A stretch of 41,811 bases of DNA from positions 1 through 41,811 of the forward strand of contig JAHLWH010000183.1 of assembly GCA_019058015.1 (NCBI GenBank), given 5' to 3'. The notes under the pieces are model-generated. The model did not search any database. It saw only the letters and a list, made by a program, of their open reading frames with translations, and had not been told where the DNA came from. Positions 8,402-16,628 of this stretch are shown here, in pieces (within the stretch, counting starts at the first letter, position 1; each line of letters begins with the position of its first letter). The position numbers and the translations under genes were made by a program. This DNA comes from Promethearchaeota archaeon. Lineage in GTDB: Archaea; Asgardarchaeota; Lokiarchaeia; Sigyniarchaeales; SOKP01.

Positions 8402-10048
8402 TTACGGCATCATATGTGGAGGCGGAGTTTTTAAACAAAATCCACATTTACCAAATGAAGAAATTGTTTGATCCCAACAATGTTTATGATATAATCTCTC
8501 ACAATATGGACATTCCGTTCGACATTGATTATCATCAGCAGACGCAATAGGTAATTTACATGCACCGTCTGGACATTGAATTTGATGACAAATTACACAT
8601 GAAATAACCGAAACTTCAAAAATCTTTTTAGATATCGTGTTAAATAAATCAATTAGATATGTAAAAGGCGTCCAGTCATCAAAGAATTGCTGAATAGATG
8701 TTTCCAGTTTCTTTTTTATTGGCTCGTGGATTTTATCTTCAAATTCATTTAATACTTTAAGTTCGGGAGGATTCATAGGATAATTTGGGGGTAAAATTGC
8801 TTGAAATTCAAAAATAATATTCTCGGTTTTCATTTTACCTTTCATTTTCAGATTAATTGTATTTGTGAAAGCGTCAAATTGAAGCTCATCAATGCCACCT
8901 TTTAATAAATTAATCTCAAAATTTACTCTCGAATTTTTATCAACTAGCCAAGATATTTCTCTTAAAATGTCCACTACTTCTGATTGTTTAGGTATCCAAC
9001 TATTGATAGAGTCTAACTTGGAAGGAGAAATTTGTATTAAACTATTTAATTCTGGGCTGTAATGCAAAACGGGTGGGTTTGGATATTTACTAATATCTAC
9101 CTCTAAATCGTATTCTTTAAATCCATATGTAAGTAAATGAACATTCAACTTTGAAATGTTTCCCTCTATTGGTTCAGCTTGATATTCTCCTGATATTTTT
9201 TTGAATTGAACTTCAATATCTTTTACGAAAAATAATTTATTTTCGATTTCTCGTATTAACTCTACAATATGTGGAGGTGATTTTGAGTTCCATTTTTTAA
9301 GCAAATTAAGTACTTTCTTTGGTTCTCCTAAAAGATTTATTACTTCTTCTGGAAATGTAATGATGGGTTTTTCAGGGTAGTTATTGAAATCAATCTCGAT
9401 GATAAATGTTTTTTCTAAGGTAATTGTGAGATACACGTTGATATCTGCTTTATTTTTTTCTTTTTGATCAATTGGATATTCCATTTGGATTAATCCTAAT
9501 TCTGTAATGACTTCTAAAGGCATAGTAAATGCTTCTTCAGTAAAAGATTGCATTTCTGGTTTTGGAGATTGAAAAGATTCCTCCTTCGGTTTTTCTTCTT
9601 CATAATAGTCAGGAGTAATGAATGAGTCTTGTTGAAGAGATATTTCTTCTGCAGGATATTTGGAATAATCTGGAGTAATATACTCTTCTAATTTTTCAAC
9701 AGGAGGTTGAATAGGACCTAAATCTTCTACAATTTTTGCCGTTCCACTTAAAGCACTTTGAATTTTATCTTTTAATTCTTTTATTATATCAACAACTCTT
9801 GAATCAGGAGTCCAATTCTTTATTTTATCAAGATTTATATCTCCTAATAAATCTTTTATCTCTTGATGAAGTATTATTTGAGGAGGGGCATGAGGAAAAG
9901 TTTCATCAAATTTCACCTCTATAATGAATTTTTGTTTTGAGGTTTCATATACAGCTCCATATAAATGAGCAATATTTCCAGATACCATCCAAAAAGAAAA
10001 TTGTGATGCGATAATTTGAGCTTCTTTTAAAATTCTCTGCTTTTCCAT
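8402..10048 (-). CDS. Four E2/RWD-like repeats plus C-terminal RING-like zinc domain (FANCL-like layout)
   Basis: A 548-residue protein. Four segments share the RWD/UEV/E2-fold signature of a Y/F-P-x(1,2)-P-P/I strand turn, then a tryptophan about 25-35 residues on, then a hydrophobic helix. They are: FPHAPP at 51 with W79; YPEKPI at 224 with W253; YPNPPV at 322 with W351; and YPMNPP at 423 with W459. Repeats 1 and 2 are joined by an acidic, proline-rich linker (about 105-175) with duplicated ITPDY. The C-terminus has C484-x2-C487, C509, C513-x2-C516, H521-x2-C524, C535-x2-C538, a treble-clef RING/PHD-type zinc pattern with CVIC and YHKHCW. No repeat has an E2-type catalytic cysteine. The inferred role is an adaptor or E3-like ubiquitin-family ligase. 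Eukaryotic FANCL has a similar order (E2-like, two RWD, RING). Partners are unknown; no ubiquitin, E1 or E2 gene is in the window. Confidence 0.75.
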   Translation of the reverse strand: MEKQRILKEAQIIASQFSFWMVSGNIAHLYGAVYETSKQKFIIEVKFDETFPHAPPQIILHQEIKDLLGDINLDKIKNWTPDSRVVDIIKELKDKIQSALSGTAKIVEDLGPIQPPVEKLEEYITPDYSKYPAEEISLQQDSFITPDYYEEEKPKEESFQSPKPEMQSFTEEAFTMPLEVITELGLIQMEYPIDQKEKNKADINVYLTITLEKTFIIEIDFNNYPEKPIITFPEEVINLLGEPKKVLNLLKKWNSKSPPHIVELIREIENKLFFVKDIEVQFKKISGEYQAEPIEGNISKLNVHLLTYGFKEYDLEVDISKYPNPPVLHYSPELNSLIQISPSKLDSINSWIPKQSEVVDILREISWLVDKNSRVNFEINLLKGGIDELQFDAFTNTINLKMKGKMKTENIIFEFQAILPPNYPMNPPELKVLNEFEDKIHEPIKKKLETSIQQFFDDWTPFTYLIDLFNTISKKIFEVSVISCVICHQIQCPDGACKLPIASADDNQCRTECPYCERLYHKHCWDQTISSFGKCGFCLKTPPPHMMP

Positions 10049-10128
10049 AATTAATCAAAAAATTTTCTTTAAATTCATAAATTATGTATTAAAATCATAC
10101 TTCTGGAATAAAAATATATGTGAAATGG

Positions 10129-11028
10129 CTATAAATTTTTATGCTCTTTCATAAAATTTAGACCTTCATCTAAATTGAAGATTTTCAATTTATTTCCTAA
10201 TATTTTTTTGAGCTTAGATATATTGAGTGAAGCATTTTTTGGTCTAATGGCTTTTTGTTTAAAAAAATCAATTGGGTGGATTAATTTTTGTGAAAAACTA
10301 AAAATTTCAGCACATTTTACTGCAATTTCATATCGACTTAGTGCATAATCTCCAGCAGTATGAATGATCCCTGATTTATTATAATCAATTAAATGGAGTA
10401 AAATTTCCGCCAAGTTATTTGCTAAGGTTGGTGAATTTATTTGTTCAGTAACAATATTTATTTTATTACCTTTTTCTAGATTATTTAATATCCAAGTTAT
10501 GAAATTTTGCCTATACGGATACCAACCATACAAAACAGCAGTTCTACAAATCAAATAATCAACTCTTGTTTTTATAATGCGTTTTTCACCTTCAAATTTC
10601 GTTTTTGCATAGTAGCTTAATGGCTTCGGTTCATCAATTTCTGAATAATCTCCTTTTTTCCCGTCAAATACAAAATCTGTTGAGAGGACTATTATTTTTG
10701 AATTAATTTCCCTACATCCTAAAGCTACATTTTCAGGACCAAGAATATTTAAATCATGAGCGAGTTTCTTCTCATCTTCACATTTATCAACATCAGTATA
10801 GGCTGCAGTTAAAATAACAGTATCTGGGTTTATTTTTTTTATAGTCTCGATAGTTTTTTCCTTATTTGTTATATCAATTCTCTGAAAATCAATTTCTTTT
10901 GGGATTGTATTGTTTTGAATGTCTGCAGCAATTGGAATAAATTTATGGCTGTAGAGTTCATTTTGAATATAGTAAATTAATTTACTCCCTAAAAACCCAT
11001 TTGCTCCTATTAATAGAACTTTTTGCAA
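10129..11028 (-). CDS. rmlD: dTDP-4-dehydrorhamnose reductase
   Basis: A 299-residue extended SDR catalysing the last step of dTDP-L-rhamnose synthesis, the reduction of dTDP-4-dehydro-L-rhamnose. The cofactor loop is LIGANGFLGSKL (residues 6-17). AAYTDVDKCED near 75-85 and LSTDFVFDGKKGDYSE (115-130) are RmlD signatures, and the catalytic pair is Y140-x3-K144 (YYAKTKFEGE). It lies 31 bases after rmlB on the same strand, so the two are probably co-transcribed. The length is normal. Confidence 0.93.
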   Translation of the reverse strand: MQKVLLIGANGFLGSKLIYYIQNELYSHKFIPIAADIQNNTIPKEIDFQRIDITNKEKTIETIKKINPDTVILTAAYTDVDKCEDEKKLAHDLNILGPENVALGCREINSKIIVLSTDFVFDGKKGDYSEIDEPKPLSYYAKTKFEGEKRIIKTRVDYLICRTAVLYGWYPYRQNFITWILNNLEKGNKINIVTEQINSPTLANNLAEILLHLIDYNKSGIIHTAGDYALSRYEIAVKCAEIFSFSQKLIHPIDFFKQKAIRPKNASLNISKLKKILGNKLKIFNLDEGLNFMKEHKNL

Positions 11029-11059
11029 GATTTCTTAAAACCAATTTTACGTAAAATTT

Positions 11060-12082
11060 TTAACGATCCTTATACATTTCTTCATAATATTTGAGATACT
11101 CTTCATTGACTATATGTTCTAACCAATCTTGATTTTGTAAATACCATTGTACTGTATCTTTTAATCCATCTTCAATATTGGTTTTTGGTTCCCAAGATAA
11201 CTCATTTTTAATTTTATTAAAATTAATAGCGTATCTTAAATCATGCCCAGGTCGGTCTTTTACAAATTTTATTAGAGTTTCTGGTTTATTTAAAATAGAT
11301 AAGAGCTTTTTAACTAAATCTAAATTTGAAATTTCAGAATTCCCTCCAATATTATAGATCTCTCCAGAAATTCCATGCTTTAAAACTAAATATATAGCTT
11401 CACAATGATCTTCTACAAAAATCCAATCTCTAATATTTTGTCCGGTTCCATAGATTGGTAATTCTTGATTATTCATCGCGTTGTTGATCATTAAAGGTAT
11501 TAATTTTTCAGGAAATTGATAAGGACCGTAATTATTTGAAGAACGGGTGATATTGACTGGTAAATTGAAAGTTTTAAAATATGAGCGGACGATTAAATCT
11601 GCCGATGCTTTACTTGCAGAATAAGGGCTATTTGGTTTTAGTAGTAGGTCTTCAGTAAAAGCAGGATCTTTAAAATTTAATGATCCATAGACTTCATCGG
11701 TCGAGATTTGGATAAATTTTTTAATTTTTAATTTTTTTGCTACGTTCAATAAAGATTGAGTTCCTAAGATATTTGTTTTTATGAAAATATCTGGATTATC
11801 AATAGACCTGTCTACATGTGATTCTGCCGCAAAATTTACTAGATAATCGACATTTTCATAGTTTACGATTTCTAAAATATGTTCAAAATCACAAATATCG
11901 CATTTATAAAATTTATATATTTTCTCATCAAAACCTTCAAATTCTATTAGATTTTCGGGATTTCCAGCATATGTTAAATAATCTACATTAATTATTCTGT
12001 ATTCTTTTTGATTTTTTAACATATAGTGAATAAAATTGCTCCCAATGAAGCCCATACCGCCTGTTATTAAAATATTTTTAAT
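11060..12082 (-). CDS. rmlB: dTDP-glucose 4,6-dehydratase, apparent ATT start
   Basis: With the start proposed here the protein is 340 residues. The first in-frame ATG (12053-12055) falls inside the NAD-binding loop TGGMGFIGSN, so it cannot be the true start. Upstream codons read KNILITGG, the normal beginning of this family, back to an ATT at 12080-12082. No ATG, GTG or TTG lies between the preceding in-frame TAA and that point. A Shine-Dalgarno AGGTGG sits 6 bases before the ATT. STDEVYG and YSASKASAD (catalytic YxxxK) are present, as is NYGPYQFPEKLIPL. The enzyme makes dTDP-4-keto-6-deoxyglucose for rhamnose synthesis. It forms a pair with rmlD but is separated from rmlC and rmlA by the nuclease/TFB cassette. 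Confidence 0.93.
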   Translation of the reverse strand: MKNILITGGMGFIGSNFIHYMLKNQKEYRIINVDYLTYAGNPENLIEFEGFDEKIYKFYKCDICDFEHILEIVNYENVDYLVNFAAESHVDRSIDNPDIFIKTNILGTQSLLNVAKKLKIKKFIQISTDEVYGSLNFKDPAFTEDLLLKPNSPYSASKASADLIVRSYFKTFNLPVNITRSSNNYGPYQFPEKLIPLMINNAMNNQELPIYGTGQNIRDWIFVEDHCEAIYLVLKHGISGEIYNIGGNSEISNLDLVKKLLSILNKPETLIKFVKDRPGHDLRYAINFNKIKNELSWEPKTNIEDGLKDTVQWYLQNQDWLEHIVNEEYLKYYEEMYKDR

Positions 12083-12088
12083 AAAATA

Positions 12089-12094
12089 CCACCT
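12089..12094 (-). promoter_or_regulatory. Shine-Dalgarno AGGTGG deciding the rmlB ATT start
   Basis: AGGTGG on the minus strand lies 6 bases upstream of the ATT at 12082-12080. It matches the anti-Shine-Dalgarno expected at an archaeal 16S 3' end. The GGTG core stands 7 bases from the start, the same as in the aor gene and within one base of rmlA. Confidence 0.65.
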
Positions 12095-12130
12095 GTTAAC
12101 AAAATCTTTTTTTTATAAATAATTAATAAA

Positions 12131-12169
12131 TTTCATACATTCTAAATTTTTTTCATACATTCTAAATTT
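12131..12169. repeat. Two-copy tandem direct repeat in the rmlB leader
   Basis: TTTCATACATTCTAAATTT occurs at 12131-12149 and again at 12151-12169, a period of 20 bases. It lies between the nuclease/TFB gene and rmlB. A 14-base palindrome AAGATATATATCTT follows at 12212-12225. These could be protein-binding sites, or a trace of the event that placed the cassette here; nothing in the sequence decides between them. Confidence 0.6.
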
Positions 12170-12272
12170 ATATTATTAAAGAAATGGAGAACTTGTATTA
12201 ACTTTAATTAAAAGATATATATCTTCAGAATTATTGAAACGTAATTTCTATTAAATATAAAACTTTATTCAA

Positions 12273-13940
12273 TTACTTTAAACTCTTTTTTTGTTCTCTT
12301 AAATATTTTATGAGAGAATTTAGAATTAGAACAGATTCAAGAGAGTGATTTTTAAAAAGTATTATTATTTTAGACAATTCTTTTCGTTGCTTATGCTCTA
12401 ATTGTGTTAAAAGATCCTTAGCTCTTCTATATATTGTTATCTTTGAAGCATTAATTTTATTTCCAATTTTCATAACATTTATTGGTTCATTAAAATATTT
12501 GGTACATAAATAAATTGCACCAGTGGCAATTCCTTTGAGGTTTTTCTTTCCAATAGAAAACCTGTTATTCATTGCATTTTCAACCAATTTTATAGCGATC
12601 TTCTTTACTATAGGTGATAAACTAAAATCATCAACAAATTTATCTATATACTTCTTAATTTTATCAATTCTTTTTATGGGAAAATTTTTGTAAGAGAAGG
12701 AATCAAGAGTAATTTGTTTTTTTTTAGTTTGGAGATCAGAATATAATAAATCCGCCATTTTATTATCTTTTATATATTTAATAAACTCCCTATTCCCAAA
12801 ACAATATTTTTCCTTTAATAAAATCTTGCTTGCACTTGCTAATTCAGCTAATTCCATTCTAGAGTGAGAATTGTATAATGCACTATTAGCTAATTCTACC
12901 ACATGATTAAATTCATCTAATAATTTCCCTTCAAAACCCATAAAATCAGCAAATTCTTTATGGTTTAAGATTTTGATATGTTCTCTAAAAAATATCTTGA
13001 CATCTCTCGGAATTTCTTGATGTAATCTTTTTGATGCACCCAACGGGACTAAAATTAACATTTTTTCCTTTCCTTGATAACCTCTTTGACATTTCCTGAT
13101 TGCTTTTTTCATAGAATATCCAATATAAAAATCCACATTTATTTCTTTAATTTCTTCTTTTATTTTTTTAATCACATTTTGTTTAGATTCGATTGCACCT
13201 TTAAAAACTTCATTTCTCATAATAGTTAAATCAGGAGCCTTTGTGTTATCTCTTAAACTTGTTTTAGATTCTATAAAAGTATTACATTCCAAATTTCTCG
13301 TATGTTCTATACAAATCCTCTCAACACTCCAATGGGTATTTTTACCCGCTTCTATTGTAATATCAAAATTATTAGGAAAATATCCAAGTTTTTCTTCGAC
13401 CTCAGAAATTCTTATTCCTCTTTTATTAAATGCAGATAATATACTAGTGTGTCCATATTTTATGAATTGTTCTAAGGTTGGTACTTGCCTTTTTCCAAGT
13501 TTAATTCCTTCTAAATTAAATAATTTATTTTTTACATCTTTTATAACTGGTTCTAAAAAATCTGGTGCGCTTTGGCTATTCAAATCCTTATATTTTTTGT
13601 GATCGTAAAGATTTTCATAACCCAACTTTCTAAACATATTATTTAAAGTAATTCCTTTTGTATAGGCTATAGTTAATAAGCTTCCATAACCACATTGGGT
13701 AATTTGATCTAAAGTGGGCGCTTCTTTGATTCCAAGTGGTGCTTGATTGTGTATTTTTCTTTTCTTGTTGATTTTATTTACTACATCTTCGATAATTTTT
13801 TTAAATATATCTGGTGCTGTATTTTTATTTAAATCCCTATATTTAGTATCCCGTACAACTTCTCGAGATTCTAAACCATATTCTTTCACTTTCTTTTGTA
13901 CAACATCAGGTTGTATTGTCAATCCTTCTATTTCCTCCAT
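12273..13940 (-). CDS. Fusion: tandem repeats, PD-(D/E)XK-like nuclease, TFB-like cyclin domain
   Basis: A 555-residue protein of three parts. Residues about 32-108 and 116-187 are two copies of one module: APD(I/F)..., then PT(L)(D/E)Q...G(Y/H)(G/T)S(L/I)L, then LGY. This resembles the small DNA-binding repeats found with homing endonucleases. Residues about 200-335 look like a PD-(D/E)XK nuclease core: WSVERICIEHTR helix, PD at 236-237, ESK at 251-253, then DFYIGYS and MLILVPL strands. Residues about 424-515 match the TFIIB/TFB cyclin repeat (GIATGAIYLCTKYFNEP, then ASKITIYRRAKDLL, a recognition-helix segment). The TFB zinc ribbon and a second cyclin repeat are absent. The role is unknown; it could be a DNA-targeting nuclease of a mobile or defence element, or a specialised transcription-linked factor. 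It sits inside the rml genes next to a 91-residue ORF. Confidence 0.7.
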   Translation of the reverse strand: MEEIEGLTIQPDVVQKKVKEYGLESREVVRDTKYRDLNKNTAPDIFKKIIEDVVNKINKKRKIHNQAPLGIKEAPTLDQITQCGYGSLLTIAYTKGITLNNMFRKLGYENLYDHKKYKDLNSQSAPDFLEPVIKDVKNKLFNLEGIKLGKRQVPTLEQFIKYGHTSILSAFNKRGIRISEVEEKLGYFPNNFDITIEAGKNTHWSVERICIEHTRNLECNTFIESKTSLRDNTKAPDLTIMRNEVFKGAIESKQNVIKKIKEEIKEINVDFYIGYSMKKAIRKCQRGYQGKEKMLILVPLGASKRLHQEIPRDVKIFFREHIKILNHKEFADFMGFEGKLLDEFNHVVELANSALYNSHSRMELAELASASKILLKEKYCFGNREFIKYIKDNKMADLLYSDLQTKKKQITLDSFSYKNFPIKRIDKIKKYIDKFVDDFSLSPIVKKIAIKLVENAMNNRFSIGKKNLKGIATGAIYLCTKYFNEPINVMKIGNKINASKITIYRRAKDLLTQLEHKQRKELSKIIILFKNHSLESVLILNSLIKYLREQKKSLK

Positions 13941-13979
13941 TTTTGAGATTTTGTTTGTAGTGTAATTAGTGCTCTTAAG

Positions 13980-14255
13980 CTAATGGATAATATATTTCTC
14001 AATCCATTTCTCACTATTAATTATTTTAATTTTATATAATAATTCTTCTTTTTCATTAGGTTTGAGCTTTTCATAATTTTTTACAAATTTCTTGAAATCA
14101 GGTCTTAGTATAAAACCATAATTGACATGGCCATACTTCTTATCTTCACAGTTAGAATATTCTTTATATAAAGTTGTTAATTTAGGATATAATAAGTTAT
14201 TATCAAAAATTTTTTCATCAAATTTCTTCTCAATTTCAGGTAGAAAATCGTTCAT
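13980..14255 (-). CDS. Small hypothetical protein upstream of the nuclease/TFB gene
   Basis: A 91-residue, highly charged protein (many K, E and D; no membrane segment, no cysteine pair). I do not recognise a family. It starts MNDFLPEIEKKFDE and contains KPNEKEELLYKI, a predicted helix. It ends 39 bases before the nuclease/TFB gene on the same strand, so the two may form one transcript. It could be a partner or immunity/antitoxin-like protein, but nothing in the sequence demonstrates that. It could also be a leftover of an older gene. Confidence 0.5.
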   Translation of the reverse strand: MNDFLPEIEKKFDEKIFDNNLLYPKLTTLYKEYSNCEDKKYGHVNYGFILRPDFKKFVKNYEKLKPNEKEELLYKIKIINSEKWIEKYIIH

Positions 14256-14881
14256 TTTTTAACGTGTTCCAATTAAAACTTCCTACATTTTTCTACAGAA
14301 ACATTAATAATTTTTAACATATAACTTAATTGACCTTAACAATTTTTAATAAAATAGATTATCACAAATTCTGCCTTTTGTTAAATCCTTATCATCTCAG
14401 AAAAAATAAAATCCTTATTTTTAATTGGATACTTCTTCCTCTTTTTAGTTTTTTGAAAACTTTTATATTCCTTTATTATCTATTCGGAAAAGAAATTTGT
14501 AATCCCGTAAAATTTACAATACAATTAAATAATCGATATAATTCATTATTTACTTTAATAACACTTTTAATATAACACCTACGTTTTTTAGCATCTCTGA
14601 AAAATTAATTTCAAAAATCTCTTATTTCATAAATCGATGATAGGTATTTTTTTATCTCAACATTTGATGAGATAGTTCGAATCATCTAAAAATTGCTATT
14701 ACTAAAATATATTTGATTCTAAGTACTGCATAAAAAAAGGTTAAGAAAAATTTTTTCAATCAAAGATATAACGCTTTATTTCGCGCAAAAAAAGCTTAGT
14801 GAGGTCCAAAACTTTTTTAATTTTTATAACTGATATATCTTTAGATTTTCAGATTGGTTTCTCCCTTTTTCCTTTTATATT
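14256..14881. other. 626-base non-coding gap between rmlC and the inserted cassette
   Basis: Very AT-rich with no convincing gene on either strand; short open frames here lack a ribosome binding site and recognisable motifs. It holds a nested inverted repeat: GATGAT at 14636-14641 pairs with ATCATC at 14681-14686, and inside it ATCTCA at 14654-14659 pairs with TGAGAT at 14668-14673. This could form an RNA hairpin. The gap probably contains the promoter of the small ORF/nuclease unit and the end of the rmlA-rmlC transcript. Its unusual length in a gene-dense stretch fits an insertion boundary. Confidence 0.5.
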
Positions 14882-15346
14882 TTAACCCATTTTAATTTCC
14901 CAATCATAACCTATTTCTTTTGCATTATATGGTAATCGATATTCATCCGGATTATCATAATTATAAAGCTCCGTTGGACAATTCAAAATTACAGCTTCTT
15001 TTCCTCCAATAGCTTTAAATCCATGCCAAACATGATTGGGAATAGTTAATAATATCGGATTTTTCTCCCCAATAAAAAATTCATTTATCTTTTTATACGT
15101 AGATGAGTCCTTGCGATTATCACATAAAACAACTTTAGCATTTCCCTTAATACATATAAAATTATCTGTTTGAATTTTATGATAATGCCACGCTTTAACT
15201 ACATTCGGATAACCCATTGTAATATATGCTTGCCCAAATTTTTTAAATGTAGGCCAATCCGATCTAAAACATTCCATTAAATACCCTCTTTCATCTGGAA
15301 TTACATTAAGCTTTTTTACTTTGACATCTTCTATTAAACCTTTCAT
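14882..15346 (-). CDS. rmlC: dTDP-4-dehydrorhamnose 3,5-epimerase
   Basis: A 154-residue cupin epimerase, the third step of dTDP-L-rhamnose synthesis. The segment KAWHYHKIQTDNF (residues 51-63) carries the substrate-binding and catalytic histidine region. IPDERGYLMECFR near the start and IPNHVWHGFKAIG are the cupin turns typical of RmlC. It is shorter than the roughly 180-residue bacterial enzyme, as is common for archaeal copies. It lies 34 bases downstream of rmlA on the same strand. Confidence 0.9.
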   Translation of the reverse strand: MKGLIEDVKVKKLNVIPDERGYLMECFRSDWPTFKKFGQAYITMGYPNVVKAWHYHKIQTDNFICIKGNAKVVLCDNRKDSSTYKKINEFFIGEKNPILLTIPNHVWHGFKAIGGKEAVILNCPTELYNYDNPDEYRLPYNAKEIGYDWEIKMG

Positions 15347-15380
15347 AATTTATTTCTCAATCCCTTAAATGTTATTTAAT

Positions 15381-16121
15381 TTATTCTTTATTCAATTGAT
15401 TTTTTATAAAATTGCTACATTTCAATAAAGTCTTAAAAGTTCCTGCATCAGACCAAAATCCTTTAAAAATTTTAGATTTTGTTTTTCCTTTTTTTATATA
15501 ATAATTATTAACATCGGTTATTTCTAATTCTCCCCTTGTTGAATAACCAATCTCCTTAATTACATTTTCAATTATGTTAAAGACATTCTCATTATAAAAA
15601 TATAATCCGGTAACGCATAGGTTTGATTTTGGCTCTTTAGGTTTCTCTTCTATTTTCAAAATCTTCCCGTCTTCATCAATTTCTGCAACCCCAAATCGTT
15701 CTGGATCAGTTACTTCTTTTAAAAATAACATACATTCCCAATCGTTGGAATTTTCAAATTCTTGAACCTCCTCCTTAAAATTATCTTCAAAGATATTATC
15801 ACCTAATATAACAGCGATTCTGTGACCTTTTACTATGTGTTTTGTTAAATTTAGTGCCTCAGCAATCCCACCAGCACCTTCTTGATAAACATAACTAAAC
15901 TTTGCCCCAAATTCTTTTCCATCACCTAGTAATCTAATAAAATCTCCAACGCTTTCTCCACCTAAGACAATTACGATATCATTTATTCCTGAATTAGTTA
16001 AAGTTTTTATTACTTTATATATCATAGGTTCATTATAAACCGCCAATAAATGCTTATTGGTTACTTTTGTTAATGGAGACAATCGAGAACCAGTACCACC
16101 AGCTAATATAACTCCTTTAAT
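15381..16121 (-). CDS. rmlA: Glucose-1-phosphate thymidylyltransferase, apparent ATT start
   Basis: This 246-residue nucleotidyltransferase makes dTDP-glucose from dTTP and glucose-1-phosphate. The nucleotide-binding signature reads GGTGSRLSPLTKVTNKHLL. A start at the first canonical codon (TTG at 16080-16082) would delete the glycine-rich half of this motif. Upstream codons read IKGVILAGGTGSRL, the normal family N-terminus, back to ATT at 16119-16121. An in-frame TGA stands only two codons earlier (TGA GCG AAA ATT), so ATT is the only sensible start. GTGA overlaps that stop and lies 6 bases upstream as a Shine-Dalgarno. ILGDNIFED and EEKPKEPKSN are the catalytic-site and sugar-binding segments. 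The length fits the short archaeal form. It is followed by rmlC. Confidence 0.92.
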   Translation of the reverse strand: MKGVILAGGTGSRLSPLTKVTNKHLLAVYNEPMIYKVIKTLTNSGINDIVIVLGGESVGDFIRLLGDGKEFGAKFSYVYQEGAGGIAEALNLTKHIVKGHRIAVILGDNIFEDNFKEEVQEFENSNDWECMLFLKEVTDPERFGVAEIDEDGKILKIEEKPKEPKSNLCVTGLYFYNENVFNIIENVIKEIGYSTRGELEITDVNNYYIKKGKTKSKIFKGFWSDAGTFKTLLKCSNFIKNQLNKE

Positions 16122-16127
16122 TTTCGC

Positions 16128-16131
16128 TCAC
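16128..16131 (-). promoter_or_regulatory. GTGA Shine-Dalgarno-like element deciding the rmlA ATT start
   Basis: GTGA on the minus strand stands 6 bases before ATT, and its TGA is an in-frame stop. Only two sense codons lie between the stop and the ATT, so the start cannot be moved further upstream. Confidence 0.55.
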
Positions 16132-16255
16132 TATTTTTAATATATCTTCTGATAAACACTAATTATTTATAAATAATATATAGAGAAATTTATTTAAAAA
16201 TTAGTTAGAAACTGATTAATTATAAAACTTTAGAAAAAAATGAATAATCGTCTTT

Positions 16256-16564
16256 CTATAAATTGAGGATTTTGAGTATTCTTCTATTCGTAATATCATA
16301 ATAAATTTTTATTTTACTCACTTTGCTTAAACTCATTGAATTCTTATTAATTTTAACTACTGTAATCACTTTCACTACTAAGGTGTCTTGGAGTTTGTTT
16401 TCATTTTCGATAATATATTGTTGAAATGAAATAGGAAATAAATTAGGAAATTGGCCAAAAAGCAATTTTAATTCATTTAATCCCAAACTTTTTATTAAAA
16501 TATTCGGATTTTCTTCATTTTCCAAAAATTCTTGGACTATTTTTAAATTTAGTATATTTTCCAG
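16256..16564 (-). CDS. Small hypothetical protein, possible CTG or TTG start
   Basis: An unrecognised acidic/hydrophobic protein of 89 residues from a TTG at 16525, or 102 residues from CTG at 16562-16564. The longer form begins ENILNLKIVQEFLENEENP, which continues the helix seen in the shorter one. GTGA lies 6 bases before that CTG, the same spacing as in front of rmlA. The C-terminal half is strand-rich (LVVKVITVVKI, then KVSKIKIYYDI). It has no membrane segment and no cysteines. It could be a small stand-alone regulator; the coordinates given use the longer form. Confidence 0.45.
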   Translation of the reverse strand: MENILNLKIVQEFLENEENPNILIKSLGLNELKLLFGQFPNLFPISFQQYIIENENKLQDTLVVKVITVVKINKNSMSLSKVSKIKIYYDITNRRILKILNL

Positions 16565-16628
16565 GTTTTCTCACAAATAAATTCTTATTTAATATAATAA
16601 AAAGGAAAAGAATATTTTAAAATAATTT

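Noticed and set aside
14330-14575. 81-residue plus-strand open frame in the long gap
   Set aside because: No ribosome binding site, no recognisable motif, and composition that follows the AT-rich background; hydrophobic only because of T-rich codons.
14654-14690. Possible tRNA because GTTCGAATC resembles a T-arm loop
   Set aside because: The flanking bases do not form a 5-bp T stem, the upstream stem has an 8-base loop instead of an anticodon arm, and no acceptor stem can be built.
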